This document shows positions 46,195 through 58,600 of a stretch of DNA of 64,000 bases, piece after piece. A program made the position numbers and the translations under genes. The DNA is from Escarpia spicata. Lineage: Eukaryota; Annelida; Polychaeta; Sabellida; Siboglinidae. The stretch spans positions 11,408,428 through 11,472,427 of the forward strand of contig OZ023214.1 of NCBI GenBank assembly GCA_963995525.1, in the 5' to 3' direction. The notes under the pieces were generated by a model. That model ran no database searches. It had not been told where the DNA came from and saw nothing but the letters and a program-made list of their open reading frames with translations. Each line of letters begins with the position of its first letter. Position 1 is the first letter of the stretch.

Positions 46195-47560
46195 TGGAAG
46201 TGGGTAGATGATGGATCACCAGTAGATATCATCTACTTAGATTTTCAAAAAGCTTTCGACAAAGTGCCACATCAAAGATTACTGCTTAAACTAAAGGCCC
46301 ATGGCATAGGAAATGGTATAATTAACTGGATAGAAAAATGGCTGATTGACAGAAGACAACGGGTAGTTGTTGGTGGGGAGGCTTCAAACTGGAAATCAGT
46401 TTTGAGTGGGGTTCCACAGGGATCAGTACTAGGACCTATATTACTCTTAATATATATAAACTATTTGGACGATGATATATAGCTAGCAAGGTGTTGAAAT
46501 TTGCAGATGATACAAAAGTGTTTAGAAGGATTAAAAGTGATGGAGATAGACAGCATTTATAAGATGATCTTGACAGGTTGATCAAATGGTCTGAAAAGTG
46601 CAAATGTTGTTCAATTTTGGGAAATGTAAATGCCTTCACACAGGACATGGGAACAAATATGTAGAATATACAATGGGGGGAACTGTACTAAGAGCTACTG
46701 TAAAAGAAAAAGACTTAGGGCTGACAATTAGTGCTGACATGAAGGTTTCAGAGTAGTGTGTAATTGCAGCTTCAAAAGGAAATCAAATCCTTGGATTGAT
46801 TAGGCGAAATATAGCATATAAAGAAAAAGAACTAATAGTACAGTTGTACAAAACAATAGTTAGGCCTCATTTAGAATATTGTATTCAAGCGTGGAGGCCA
46901 TACCGCAAGAAGGACATAGATATGCTAGAAAGAGTACAGAGGAGAGCGAATAAAATGATACAAAAACTGAGGGATCTTAGTTATGAAAAACGCCGAAAAG
47001 AATGTGGTTTAACAACACTAGAGACCAGGAGATTGAGAGGAGATCAGATAGAATTGTTTAAAATATTGAATGGTTATGAAAATATTGATAGAAATATGTT
47101 GTTTTCGGTTAAGAAAGATAGAAAGACTAGAGGACATGAAGTTACATTAGTAAAGGAGCAGTGTAGATTAGACGTAAGAAAGTTCTCATTTTCACAAAGG
47201 CCTGTGAATGAATGGAACAGATTATCTGATGATTGTGTGGGTGCTAGTAGTGTGAATATGTTTAAAACTAAAATCGACACATACCTCAGAAGGGCTGGCT
47301 ATATGTAGATAAAAAGGTTGGACTCTCGATAAGACAAAGGGCTTCCTTGTCGACCTGCCATCTAGAGTTAATTCTCTGGATGGCAATCTTGTTAAATCTT
47401 GTTAAATTCGCTTGGCCCATCATTAGGGCCTGGATTATTAAGCTCCAGCCAATGTTACCGGTAGGGGGCTTTACTCCAGATTCGGGTAGATAATATTATG
47501 TTGAGGGTCCTCGGTTTGAATCCCGTAGAGTACTCGAAACTGTTATGTGTGTGTTCATAT
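46195..47560 (+). mobile_element. LINE RT fragment (palm to C-terminus)
   Basis: Frames give DIIYLDFQKAFDKVPHQRLL, GIINWIEKWLIDRRQRVVVG, VLSGVPQGSVLGPILLLIYI, KFADDTKVF near 46498, VKEKDLGLTISADMKV, IVRPHLEYCIQAWRPYRKKD and LTTLETRRLRGDQIELFKIL, and stop after RRAGYM at 47308. The 3' UTR repeats ttgttaaa near 47390-47405. The endonuclease is absent. The palm lies in several frames. From memory of this family, the LINE segment at 7.9-8.7 kb would lie directly N-terminal to it. Confidence 0.85.
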
Positions 47561-47599
47561 TTAGTTTAAGATTCATTTTATTTTGTATAATACTATTTC

Positions 47600-48071
47600 G
47601 GGCACTATTTCGTAATTTCATTTCGTTGTCGAAAACATACATGATATATCAACATTCTGGGGGATATACGTGCTAACTGGCAGTGAGCAACCAAAACGCG
47701 ATTCTGAGCCACAGCATATCTTCCTGGCGAAGTCACGCAACCAGCTAGGCGAGAGTCGGTTAACCGTAGTGTAGGGCGAAAAGGTGCTGCCACCTCGCGG
47801 CGCCTGGGTAATCGCGGCTAACAGGCATCCCGTCATGTGACGGGCATTTTTGCTAGTTAAGATAATTATGGAAAACTCTCTGCTTCAGATTGACTGATGG
47901 CATACCTACATTCATTATAGTTCTGCTATAATATTTAGATCAGAGTATTTAACTAGAAAAATGAAATCAAAGCGAAATGCATTTTAGCCAATGACATCGC
48001 AGTGGAGAATCACTGCGATGGTGCATCGGTTTCTGCGGGATTAACGTGCTTACAAGGACGTTCAGGGGAAA
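47600..48071 (+). promoter_or_regulatory. Probable NDUFV2 promoter and 5' UTR
   Basis: CpG-richer sequence lies upstream of the NDUFV2 start codon and continues into intron 1 (to about 48260). At 47829-47844 the word cccgtcatgtgacggg has 7-bp inverted arms around an E-box-like catgtg. No TATA box is evident near 48040. Function is inferred from position and composition. Confidence 0.4.
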
Positions 48072-48110
48072 ATGTTGTCTTCAGCTGTCAAATTCGCAGT
48101 TTCTGCAACA
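48072..48110 (+). CDS. NDUFV2: NDUFV2 exon 1 (presequence start)
   Basis: Thirteen codons, [13 protein letters not shown], ending in phase 0 at a gtacgt donor. Basic, hydroxylated and without acidic residues, as expected for a mitochondrial import signal. Inferred from phase and composition, as sequence conservation is low here. Confidence 0.75.
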
Positions 48111-49235
48111 GTACGTGGGATGCGTATATCATCATGTGTTCACATTTATTTTCTTTGTGTTTTCGATCAATTTGTATTGCATTTCTATCGGCGTGCGCGT
48201 TGTCGGTTTGGAAGATGTCCCCGCCGGCCTCTGCACCGGCTCTTGCCGCACTGCACGTCGTTCGTTGTTCACAGCACGGCCGTCCGATGCAATTAAAGTT
48301 AATAGCATTTACCGAGTAGTTACTCGCAGTTCAAATCAGTTTGGATATGCAGATATTGGCTTACGCGTTCGTTTTGATGTTGGTCCCATCAGTGCAACTG
48401 CCATACCGAATGCATGTCCATTCCAACTCCCTGACCTCCACGTCTCTACTAGTATACTATATGGCTATTACTATTAGAATCTCTAGTCTAGCCTAGGCCA
48501 TTTCTAGGCCAGTGTAGGCCAGGACTAGCTGGGCCCACGTTTCAGACAGTTCAGTACAGAATCGGTCAACATTCAAAACAAACACTAAAACAATTGTCAT
48601 GCTTTTTATATATATTCATCCCATCATTGGTCTCAGTCTGTGCCCAATGGCAATATCAGACTATTCATGGCGTGCATGTACTATCTAGCTGCCAAGTTGT
48701 TGCAAAATGTGTAACATCTAGTTACCAAAGGGACCCCAGGTGGTGGCACTCCAATTCCCAAACAGAACATCAGGTAGCAGCACCGTTAATCATTCATATT
48801 TCCCCAAAGACAACATTTTGTACACGTCACTGACAGTAATTTAAACAACCTTGGGGATTCCATGGACTGCAGTATCTGTCAGTTCATATAAATAAATATG
48901 AATATATGTGCATTGAATTTATACTGTTTTTATTAGTAGTTTTGGAAATGGTCAGTATGTGTGAGATTACAGGTAGCCGCACGAGAGTGAGATGGATGCC
49001 AAATGCATCTCCTAGCAGTAGTTTTAGTGAGACGGCCTAACTATTAGGGTACTTGGATTCTTGTCTCTTCCTGAGTAATTTAGTGCAATAAGAGTTTCCC
49101 ATTTTGTGTTGTTTGGATAATGGAATAAATGGAGGATGTCTGCATTTGCATATGAACTGTTACATTCAGTTTAATTCATTAATTTGGGTCACCATTATTG
49201 AATACTTATTTTAGAACAGTTTATACTGATCAGTG

Positions 49236-49271
<36 letters not shown>

Positions 49272-52200
49272 TTGAATTGTTTCAGTCCCGCACTGTAAGA
49301 TGTTTACATGGATCTGCCGCTGTCTGCAGTGACAAGCTATTCGTTGTAAGTATAATATAATTATAGAATGATATTTACACCAAGATATGGTGATGTTTAC
49401 TGTTAGAAATGTTAGTTACAGATTGTAGCTGTTTGCTTCAAGTTGAATGAGACATACATGAAGTATGTTCAAAATACTAAAACTTGTAAATAATCTTAGG
49501 TAAAAATATGAAATAACAGATTGGGAAAGAACATTGCTAAAAGAGAGTCAACGCAGAGAATCGTGGTTTGAAGATATTTTTGGTCTTATTCATTGCAGTG
49601 CATTATTTTTTAGGCGAACGATCGCTCTTGCTCCTTACTGCTCGCACTAATCGCTCATCTAGGGAGCGATTTATCGCTCACGTTAATTGTCATTTTCGTT
49701 CGTGTCACCAGACCTGCTGCATGTGGTGCCCTCTAACGACAAAATATGCACCCATTTGTTTGAAAGAAAGTCTGTTCTTGTCATGTAAATTAACATTGGC
49801 TCGCAGTTGCCGACGTTTCCAGAGCCATGACTTGTAGTTTGCTCATTGCTCAACAGGATTCTTGTCGGCCGGCCGTCGTTTGACAGTCATAGATCATTAA
49901 TCAGCTGCAATTTTCCACACCAGGTAGCGGTGACATCAAAACTGTGTCGTGGCTGCTGCGGCAGAGGCTGCACTTGCAATAACACGCGATCTCTGCTTGG
50001 GTCATGGGTGTGCGGTGGCAGCCGCAGTGTCAACAGCTAGCGTCCGTCCCATAAACAAAACAACTTAATCATCAGAGTCATTACACTGCTGTCATTTTCT
50101 GTCTGTAACATCATCGCTAATACTTCCTGTCTCAAATGTTTTATCAGCATGCAACTTTTCAATCTGTGCCAGCGCTTTATGTCCCGAATTGACCCAATCA
50201 AATTAATTTTTGCTTAATGGATACCACTGTGGCATGGCTAGCCTCGCTTGCATTTTGTCATGATTGGGCAGTGGCGTCACCAGACGGACAAACAGGAATA
50301 CCTCCTAGCAAATAAAACTAAAACTAATTAATCGTTCTCGCTTAATTATTTGGCATATTTAGGCGAGCAATTTATCACTCGCCTGGTTTTTTCAAACGTG
50401 AAGCACTGCATTGCAAATGTAATTTAAGACTTCTGATTTCCTATGAACAAAGCCATGTTTATAAACACTATATCTATCCGATGCTGTAAGCGTGTAACAT
50501 TTATTAATGTTAGTTCACTTGAGGTTATCATTTGACAGTGAATTAAAATATTCAAATATTGCAAAAAGAAATTTATGCTAAATATTAAATGCAAAGAAGT
50601 CGGTTAATATCATATGTATTTTAATGTGCATTTTCTCTTGATTGTACATTTGTGGGGGACTTATAACTCCATTTTCTGACCAAACTGAAACTGCTGATAA
50701 TCGCTTTCTGTTTTGTCAGTTGTAATTCTTTTTATTATATATTGATATTTTGATTGATGGGAACATGTCATGTTTTCAGCACCGGGATACACCAGAGAAT
50801 AATGCATCACTTACATTTGAATTTAGTACAGAAAACAAGAAGGTAAGTACACAAATCAGTATCATCAAACCAACAAATATGCATCAAAAGACCACAGACA
50901 GTCAAAAGTAGATACTTAAGTGCAACAGAGACGTGATACAGCTGCACTATATGCTCTTAGTTTTATTGCACCTATTTATGATATATTATAAACATGGTGC
51001 TGTGCAGTTGTGTTATCAATGTTCTGTTCTGTTTATCTCGCTGGCCACACGTGATACTTTCCTACATATTTTTATGATATAAAACAAATTTCAGTGTTTT
51101 GAAACCAATGAAAGTTGTTAAATTTGTGTCGGTAAGTTTCACAGATATATCTTTTCAGCAAGTCCACGGTGCAAGATGTCATTGGAGGAATTGTTGCTGT
51201 GTTTCAGCGAGCAGATCTGATCATTGGTCACTATCCAAAAGGTCATCAGGCAGCGGCTACGATCCCACTGCTCGACATTGCCCAGCGACAGAATGGTCAG
51301 TGTTCTATGGTCACTAGTTACATCTTAATCAGGTCTTGTTACACTGACCAGTCGGGCTAAACACTTGTCCGAGTGTCAACCTGAAAGTTTAAAATTAAAC
51401 TGGATTTAGTCGGAGACAAGAGTTATAGTTGTCCATATCATGTGGCTTCACTGACTTGATACACCCTCTTTGGTATGTCTGCAAACAGGTGATGTCTTAC
51501 TCCATTGTCTCAATTGGCCTGTAGCAGCATAAGCAGAGCAGTACTGACCAGATCTGGGTTCATTTCACTTTTATCAATTCAAGTTCAATGCAATTCATGA
51601 GTATTTACTAAGGATCAATTCCAGTTCAATTCAACATACAGAAAGGATCAATTCCATTTAAATTCAATTAATTTGTATTCATTTCCAGTTCAATTCTAAT
51701 TCAAATCGGCAACATTAGCTGTTTTGTTGTGGCTTTCGGCTTTGTTTCCAGAAGAGAGTACTAAACAGGCATTGTGCCAAGTACCTGGGGTACTGCAATC
51801 TGAGTATTCTGAAGGGTTATGTTGACTCAAGTCAGACAACCTGCACCAGTAAAGTAACCACCTTGCAGCTGGGCTAAAGAACAATGGGGATGCTGAACTC
51901 TGGAGATAGGCAAATGCCAATTCACCCATTCAGCAAATAGTAATTTTTGTTTCTGGTGGACAGTGGTGGTCAATTAGCACTTAGCAGCTCTGTTCTATGC
52001 TGCTAGTACATAGGGAGATTAGGGACTGAAAGAGAGAGAGCAAAGAACTGCAAGAAAAAGAACTGCAGCTTATGTTTTGTCTGGTGACAGATCCTTTCGT
52101 GAATATAAATACCATTAGTTCTGCTGTGGGTTGTTTTATTTTTGTATTTGAACAAAACGACCTAACCAAAAATGATACAATTTAGCATACATTTTTCAAT

Positions 52201-55200
52201 TCCAATTCAATCTGTTTTTATTTTATTCATTTCAAATTCAATTCATGTTCATGCCTTTTTTATTAATTCCAATACAGTTAAGAATTGAACCATAGTCTGG
52301 TACTTATATACATTCGTTGTTCTGCCAAGATAAATAATAATGCAGTCATGGGAACATGTACAAGTGTATATGTTGTTAATTATGCTGTTGCTTTATGGCA
52401 AGTAAAGGCAGTGTAGGGCAAGTAATATAATTCATTTTGCACTTATCCAACAATTAACAGGTATGCAATGTAGAAATCTCAGTAATAGAAGTGTCTGTCA
52501 AACTGTGTTGAAATAAGCCACATGCCAGTAAAAAAAGTCACATTTCTAAGCAAAAAAAAAAAAAAACATCCGATGACACTTCTGTTATTAGTAATAACCA
52601 GGAAGTATTACGTAATGTAACTTTTTATAAAAACTACAATACTTACAAAGCCATAACTTGGCATATGAACTCGACTTGTGTTTACCCAAAATTGCACGGG
52701 ATGGTTTTATGTTTGGTGAAGGGGTCGTGCCAAGAATGCAGTACGGATTTTTTGCTGTTTTTCAACATGTAGAAAAATGTTTATGAAGCTGTATCAAACA
52801 TAATATGCATTTGTTTACCAAAAAACCCCATATGACTGTTTGTACTTACAACCATACCAATTTTTCTTTTGGGGAGTTTCTCAAAATGAAATGAAATGCC
52901 ATTTTAAGATGATTTTTAACATATTTTTTTTATTGTCTTTATATACATTTATATATCTCTAAACAACATAAAAATCAATTCTTTTTGGTCTGGAGTATTG
53001 TTTAGTATCTGAGGCAAACTCTGAGAAAAAATGGTTAGCTTATCTTCAAAACTTATATTAGAAATGATTAATTCAAAAGAAGCATATAATAACCGGTGCA
53101 GCCACCTTAAGGGGGCTCCCATGTTAGTGATATCATGACATACTATCTCTTAAAGAGAGTCTACTTCACATTTATATTTGGTAATTCAATTTGTAAATTT
53201 ATGGTCAGAATAAATAAGTCTGTCTGCACATGACATCTATATGTCTTTTCCTTGCAGGAGGTTGGCTGCCCATCTCTGCAATGAACTATGTCGCGGACCT
53301 GCTCAAGATGCCACGTATACGCATCTACGAAGTCGCCACCTTCTATACTATGTTTAACAGGTATTTAAAAGTGTTGTATTTTTATCTATTTTGTGGTTAT
53401 GTCAGTAATTACTGTTGTCTCGTCAGCATGTGCAGTTCAACTGTATGCATGTTAACATTGTGTGATGACGGTAAAAACAATTTCACAAGCAAAACATTTT
53501 CCATTGTACCGTGTGCTTACTAAGTGTTGGCCAGATGCCAATTTGCACTAACAGTTAGCTTAGTAAGGACATTAATTTGTAATCAAAACATAACTTTTTT
53601 TAACAAAAACTAGTGATGATACCAAAATAATCATTATGGATAGGTCTTATTGTCATTGTCGCTGCAAGGATTTAGAATTGGTTATTATCATTGTAAAACA
53701 AGCACAATCATAATCGTTCCATTTTCACAGTTGATGTGTGATGATTGTTTGCTCTAATGGCATGAATGACAGTCAATCCTTCTGTTCATGACTAGATACA
53801 CAAGCAATTTAACTTTGTTCATATATCTTAGTTGCCAGTAGTAATAGTCATGTGACCATTCTTCAGAAACATAATTTATGATGTTTATCTAAATGTAAAT
53901 ATTGTAATGTATTGGTCTATAATTTCTTCCGGTCATCTATTATAGTAAATTAATATATCATAAAGTACATATTACTGTGCACTTATGTACACATATCCAG
54001 CATTATTCAGTGTATTCGTATTCTTTCTAACCACCAATAAATCGACTGTTAGAGAAATGTGGTGTAGCAATTAATTTGAGTTGTTAATGATCAGTTTGGT
54101 TTTATGATAGTTTATTTTACTAGACATGTGGAATTATGACACAATGATACAGCGTGTGATGTTGTCTGTGCAGAGAGCCAGTGGGCAAGTACCGCGTGCA
54201 GGTGTGTTCTACCACGCCCTGTGTGCTGGGGGGCTGTGGCTGCGGGGTCATCATTGACGCCCTCAAACAGAAACTGGGTGAGTGCTGCTGCCACACATGC
54301 TGGTTCAAACCATGCACCCTCAAAATATTAAACTACAGACCATCAAAGTATTAAACTATACACCATCAAAGTATTAGACTACACACCATCAAAGTATTAA
54401 ACTACACACCATCAATGCATTAAACTACACACCATCAAAGTATTAAATTATACGCCATAAAAGTATTAATCTAAATACCCTCAAACCAGCGTTAGAAATA
54501 GCACTTGTCCATTTGTCCGGGACAAGTGATTTTTGGCCCGGACAAGTAAAATGACTCGACATGGTTATCCAGCGGACAAGTGAAAATTTACATTAAATAG
54601 TGACGAGTGCAACATTGCAAACTTTTATTTGAGGAAATTCATACGTAAATGATGTTCGCTAGCAATCGCGCGCATTCCAATTTTGTTAGTGTGTCGGCGT
54701 CTTGTCGTTCCGCCGCCAGTGTGTTGTACATCAGTGTTCGACCGAATTTAGTGCCTGCGTTAACAGGGTCATCCGCTGAGCGCACCGACCTAGCTCTGCC
54801 ATACGCGTAGGACAGACTCCGCATCAGCCATCGTTGATCGAGGCTGTATTTCACACAATCGTAAATCATTCAGTTTGGCCGACGTACACATTGCTTTCAC
54901 TCTCGGATCATATTTGATGAACTTGAGGAAATAGTAGACTTTGTATCGATACCTGTTATTTCAATAAGTATATAGTTTTAACCATTATTACACCTAACCC
55001 ACGCGGACTCGGCAGTCTTCCAAGTCATCTAACGTTAGCCGATCCAGATCGGTGAAAATTTTCAAAACTTGTAACTGGTTCTCTGGTAAATCTATGGTGC
55101 AGGTTAATAAACGGAATATTAATGACATTTCAGAAGTGTTGTTGTATCTATGTAACATCTCTTTTAACCATAAATTGCGAGTTTTCGAAACCGAATTATG

Positions 55201-55593
55201 CAAGACGCGCGGCCGGGGACGGGGTGCCAACCGCCGTTGACATGTCGGCTTCCGCCAACATTACAACGTAACTAAATCTATAACTAATTTTCCGCCTGGT
55301 AAATGTAATTCAGACACCGTTAAAACTGTTTTATCATCATTGAAATGGTAATATAACATTTAGGAAAAAATATGCGTTTGTGTGGTGATGATTAATTGAA
55401 TATTATCTTCGTTTGTAAAATACAGAACTTTTTAAATATTGAAGTTCATAGAGGTTTAACAAAATAATATCAGATTATATAATTTATTATGATTTTTGTG
55501 ACATTTCCCGGCTTCGCATTGGTCGTGTTCCTGGATGAGTGGCATCTTCAATGACAAACTGATGCCAACATTTTACAGCAGTGTTATATGTTT

Positions 55594-55629
<36 letters not shown>

Positions 55630-58600
55630 TTAAACATAAACAGTTTTTGCAACATTATAAAAATAAATAGCAAGGAAAACAATTGTCTCATTCCTATAAT
55701 CGTAATAATTATTTGTTATTAATAAAAGCGTTCATATCAGCATCACTAAAATATTGGTATACATCATGTACCGTGTCTACTTTTAATATTCGTAATGAAT
55801 AATAATTAACCAGAAAATAGTTGCAAAAATAATTTTGCAATTTCAAAATGTTAAGATTAAATCAAATTGTGTTTTTGATCACAAGTCACTCAGATGTACG
55901 TGCAACGAAACAGCAGGAACATTGTGTTGTCATAAAAATAAGACAGACTTTTTATGTTTTTTTACGAAGCTTCGATTCCCCTTCACAACCAATCGGACAA
56001 GTTACAATTTTGGCGGACAAGTAGATTTCAAAACCTACTTGTCCGGCGGACAAGTAAATATTCTGGCTTATTTCTATCGCTGCAAACTATTAAACTACAC
56101 ACCCTCACAGTATTAAACTACACACCATCAAAGTATTAAACTACACACCCTCAAAGTATTAGACTACACACCCTCAAACTACTAAACTACACACCCTCAC
56201 AGTATTAAACTACTCACCATCAAAGTATTAAACTATGCACCATCAAAGTATTAAACTACACACCCTCAAAGTATTAAACTACACACCCTCAAAGTATTAA
56301 ACTACACACCCTCAAAGCATTAAACTACACACCCTCCACATATCAAACCAACACGCTTTCAAAGTACTAATGCACAGATATGATTGATCCCTCAAAGTGT
56401 TGAGTCACACACACGCCTTACAGGGTCAAGTCTCGCACCACTCGCAGGGTATAACAAGCAGCTAGGTAGGATTGTCGTAATTGTAGAGCATAGTGGCACG
56501 GTGGCTAGAGAATCAGACTCTCAATCGAGAGAATCCGGGTTCAGTTCCTGTACTGCCGTTTCGAACACTGGGCAAGTTTGTTAACTCAATCTTGGTCCTC
56601 GTTCAATCTTTCCTTGTTTTGTGGATACAAAGTTGATAGTAATATTAAATATAATTAAATTTGAAGAAAAAAGTGTTTTAATGTCTGGTATTGCTGTGAT
56701 ACAATTAAATGTTCCTATGCTGTGCAATGTTAGACTCTTGAAGATGGGTTTGTTGTTGCAACTTGCAATGTGTTGTATGAACTGGCCCTGTAAGGGTGGG
56801 TCTGAAATTCTAATGTATGGCAAAATGTCCTAACAAACAGGCAGGTGTATGAATGTTGGGCTTGTACACTGTTGTAGTAATTTACTGTTGTATGGCTGTA
56901 ATATTTTATTGATGCATCAATGAATTGCGATATTTTTCTCACAATGCAATACACAGTATGATTTACAAGAATTGTGATACATATGTGAAAACATATTTTC
57001 CATAGTTTCATCATGTTGAAAATTGGAAGTATATCATAAGCATGCATTGAAATTGTTTGGCACAACTGCTTGTCAAATAGTGTCTTCTAGGGCACAATCA
57101 TTGTCCATATAGCACTGTGAATTGCATCAACCTCAACTATCAAGTACCATTGGTATTTAAATATATAAATATACATTTTTGGGTGTGTATTGTTATGTAT
57201 CGTGATGCAAACTTTGCAGTTGTATCATGGTTAAGTACATTGTCACAGCCCTATATCACTGTGTGTGACTACAGCAGATACTACAAATCGATTGCAGGAA
57301 TCAATGTGGGCGAGACAACGAAGGACATGATGTTCTCCCTGGGTGAGGTAGAGTGTCTAGGGGCATGTGTCAATGCCCCTGTCGTCAGCATCAACGACAG
57401 CTATTACGTGAGTATGATGAGGAAAACTAGGATTCCATATGTGCATATGCGGCATTCGGCAAAACAATGAATATAGTGCCTGGTGGAAATTAACATAAGT
57501 AGTTCCAAACGTACATAAGCGGATGAGTTTTGTTATGTGGCGGCGGAAAATTGAATCGCTCTGTGTAATGATTTGAATCATGTCCGCACACGAATGAGAT
57601 AGGATATTCCCAATAGGTCACTACAAAGATGTTCCCCATTCCACATGTGTTTTTGTATGCTTTTCCATACATATGGAATCCTGGCTTACATATGTTCAAT
57701 ATTCCATTACGCCAGATAATTACCATCGGAAACAATGAATTGACTCGTCAATATAATTTCAAGCCTCAATCACACGATATCACCCGGCTGACCGGGTGTA
57801 CCAAAACGCAAAATCCCTCCCATCATGCATCTGATACTGCCTCGTTTCCAATTTTCGTTCTATCTTTTGCCAAGACACGTTTTTCACTTGTAATAATATA
57901 TTTTCCTTGGTTCTGTGGAGTGTTAAAAAATTTTTTAATGTCATTTGTAAGATTACATTCTTACTGCTTATAGATGCATTTTTGCGTTAGCTATTTATAG
58001 TCCCGAAGAGCGTAGATGTAGTTCAGTATATAGTTTGTCCGACAATGTCCGTTTCACTTTGACTTGTTCAAACCGAGACAAATTTTCATTTAACTTTTAG
58101 TTTGACGTAATTCCTAGTCTGGAATGATGTAGTAGGTTACTGTCACCTTTTTAGGTGTAGTGACTACACTTAAAAGTATGTTTAGTTAGAGTTGGGAAAT
58201 GTTGTTTTGGGAATTTTGCAACACGTCGGGTTAAATTCTCCGGTTCACTCGCAACTTTATTATCGTCCACTCGCTTTGTTGCGCCAGTCACTTCTTTGCC
58301 ACGCACCTATGATATTATTGGTTTCTGGTGGTGTGTGGTGTGTATCACAACAAAGAGTGTGATTGTTTAGTTGGCATGTTTCAATATGGGTAAAATAAGA
58401 CCTGCGGAGAAAAGGAGAAATATTTCTCACTCTTCCTCGTCTCCAAAGGTTTTTCGTTTACAAGTGGAGACAGTGACACCGGTGATACCACCGCTACCTC
58501 CGAATTCTCCAGAGTCGGCATCTCCTCTGCCAACTACTATACCTTCGGCATTGGAGTTGCCAACTTTAGACACCATTCTTCGTCACATGACCAAGATGGC

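Noticed and set aside
54305..56350. A CRISPR-like array from the regular 23-bp units
   Set aside because: The units are contiguous without unique spacers and lie in an intron of a eukaryotic gene; it is a minisatellite.
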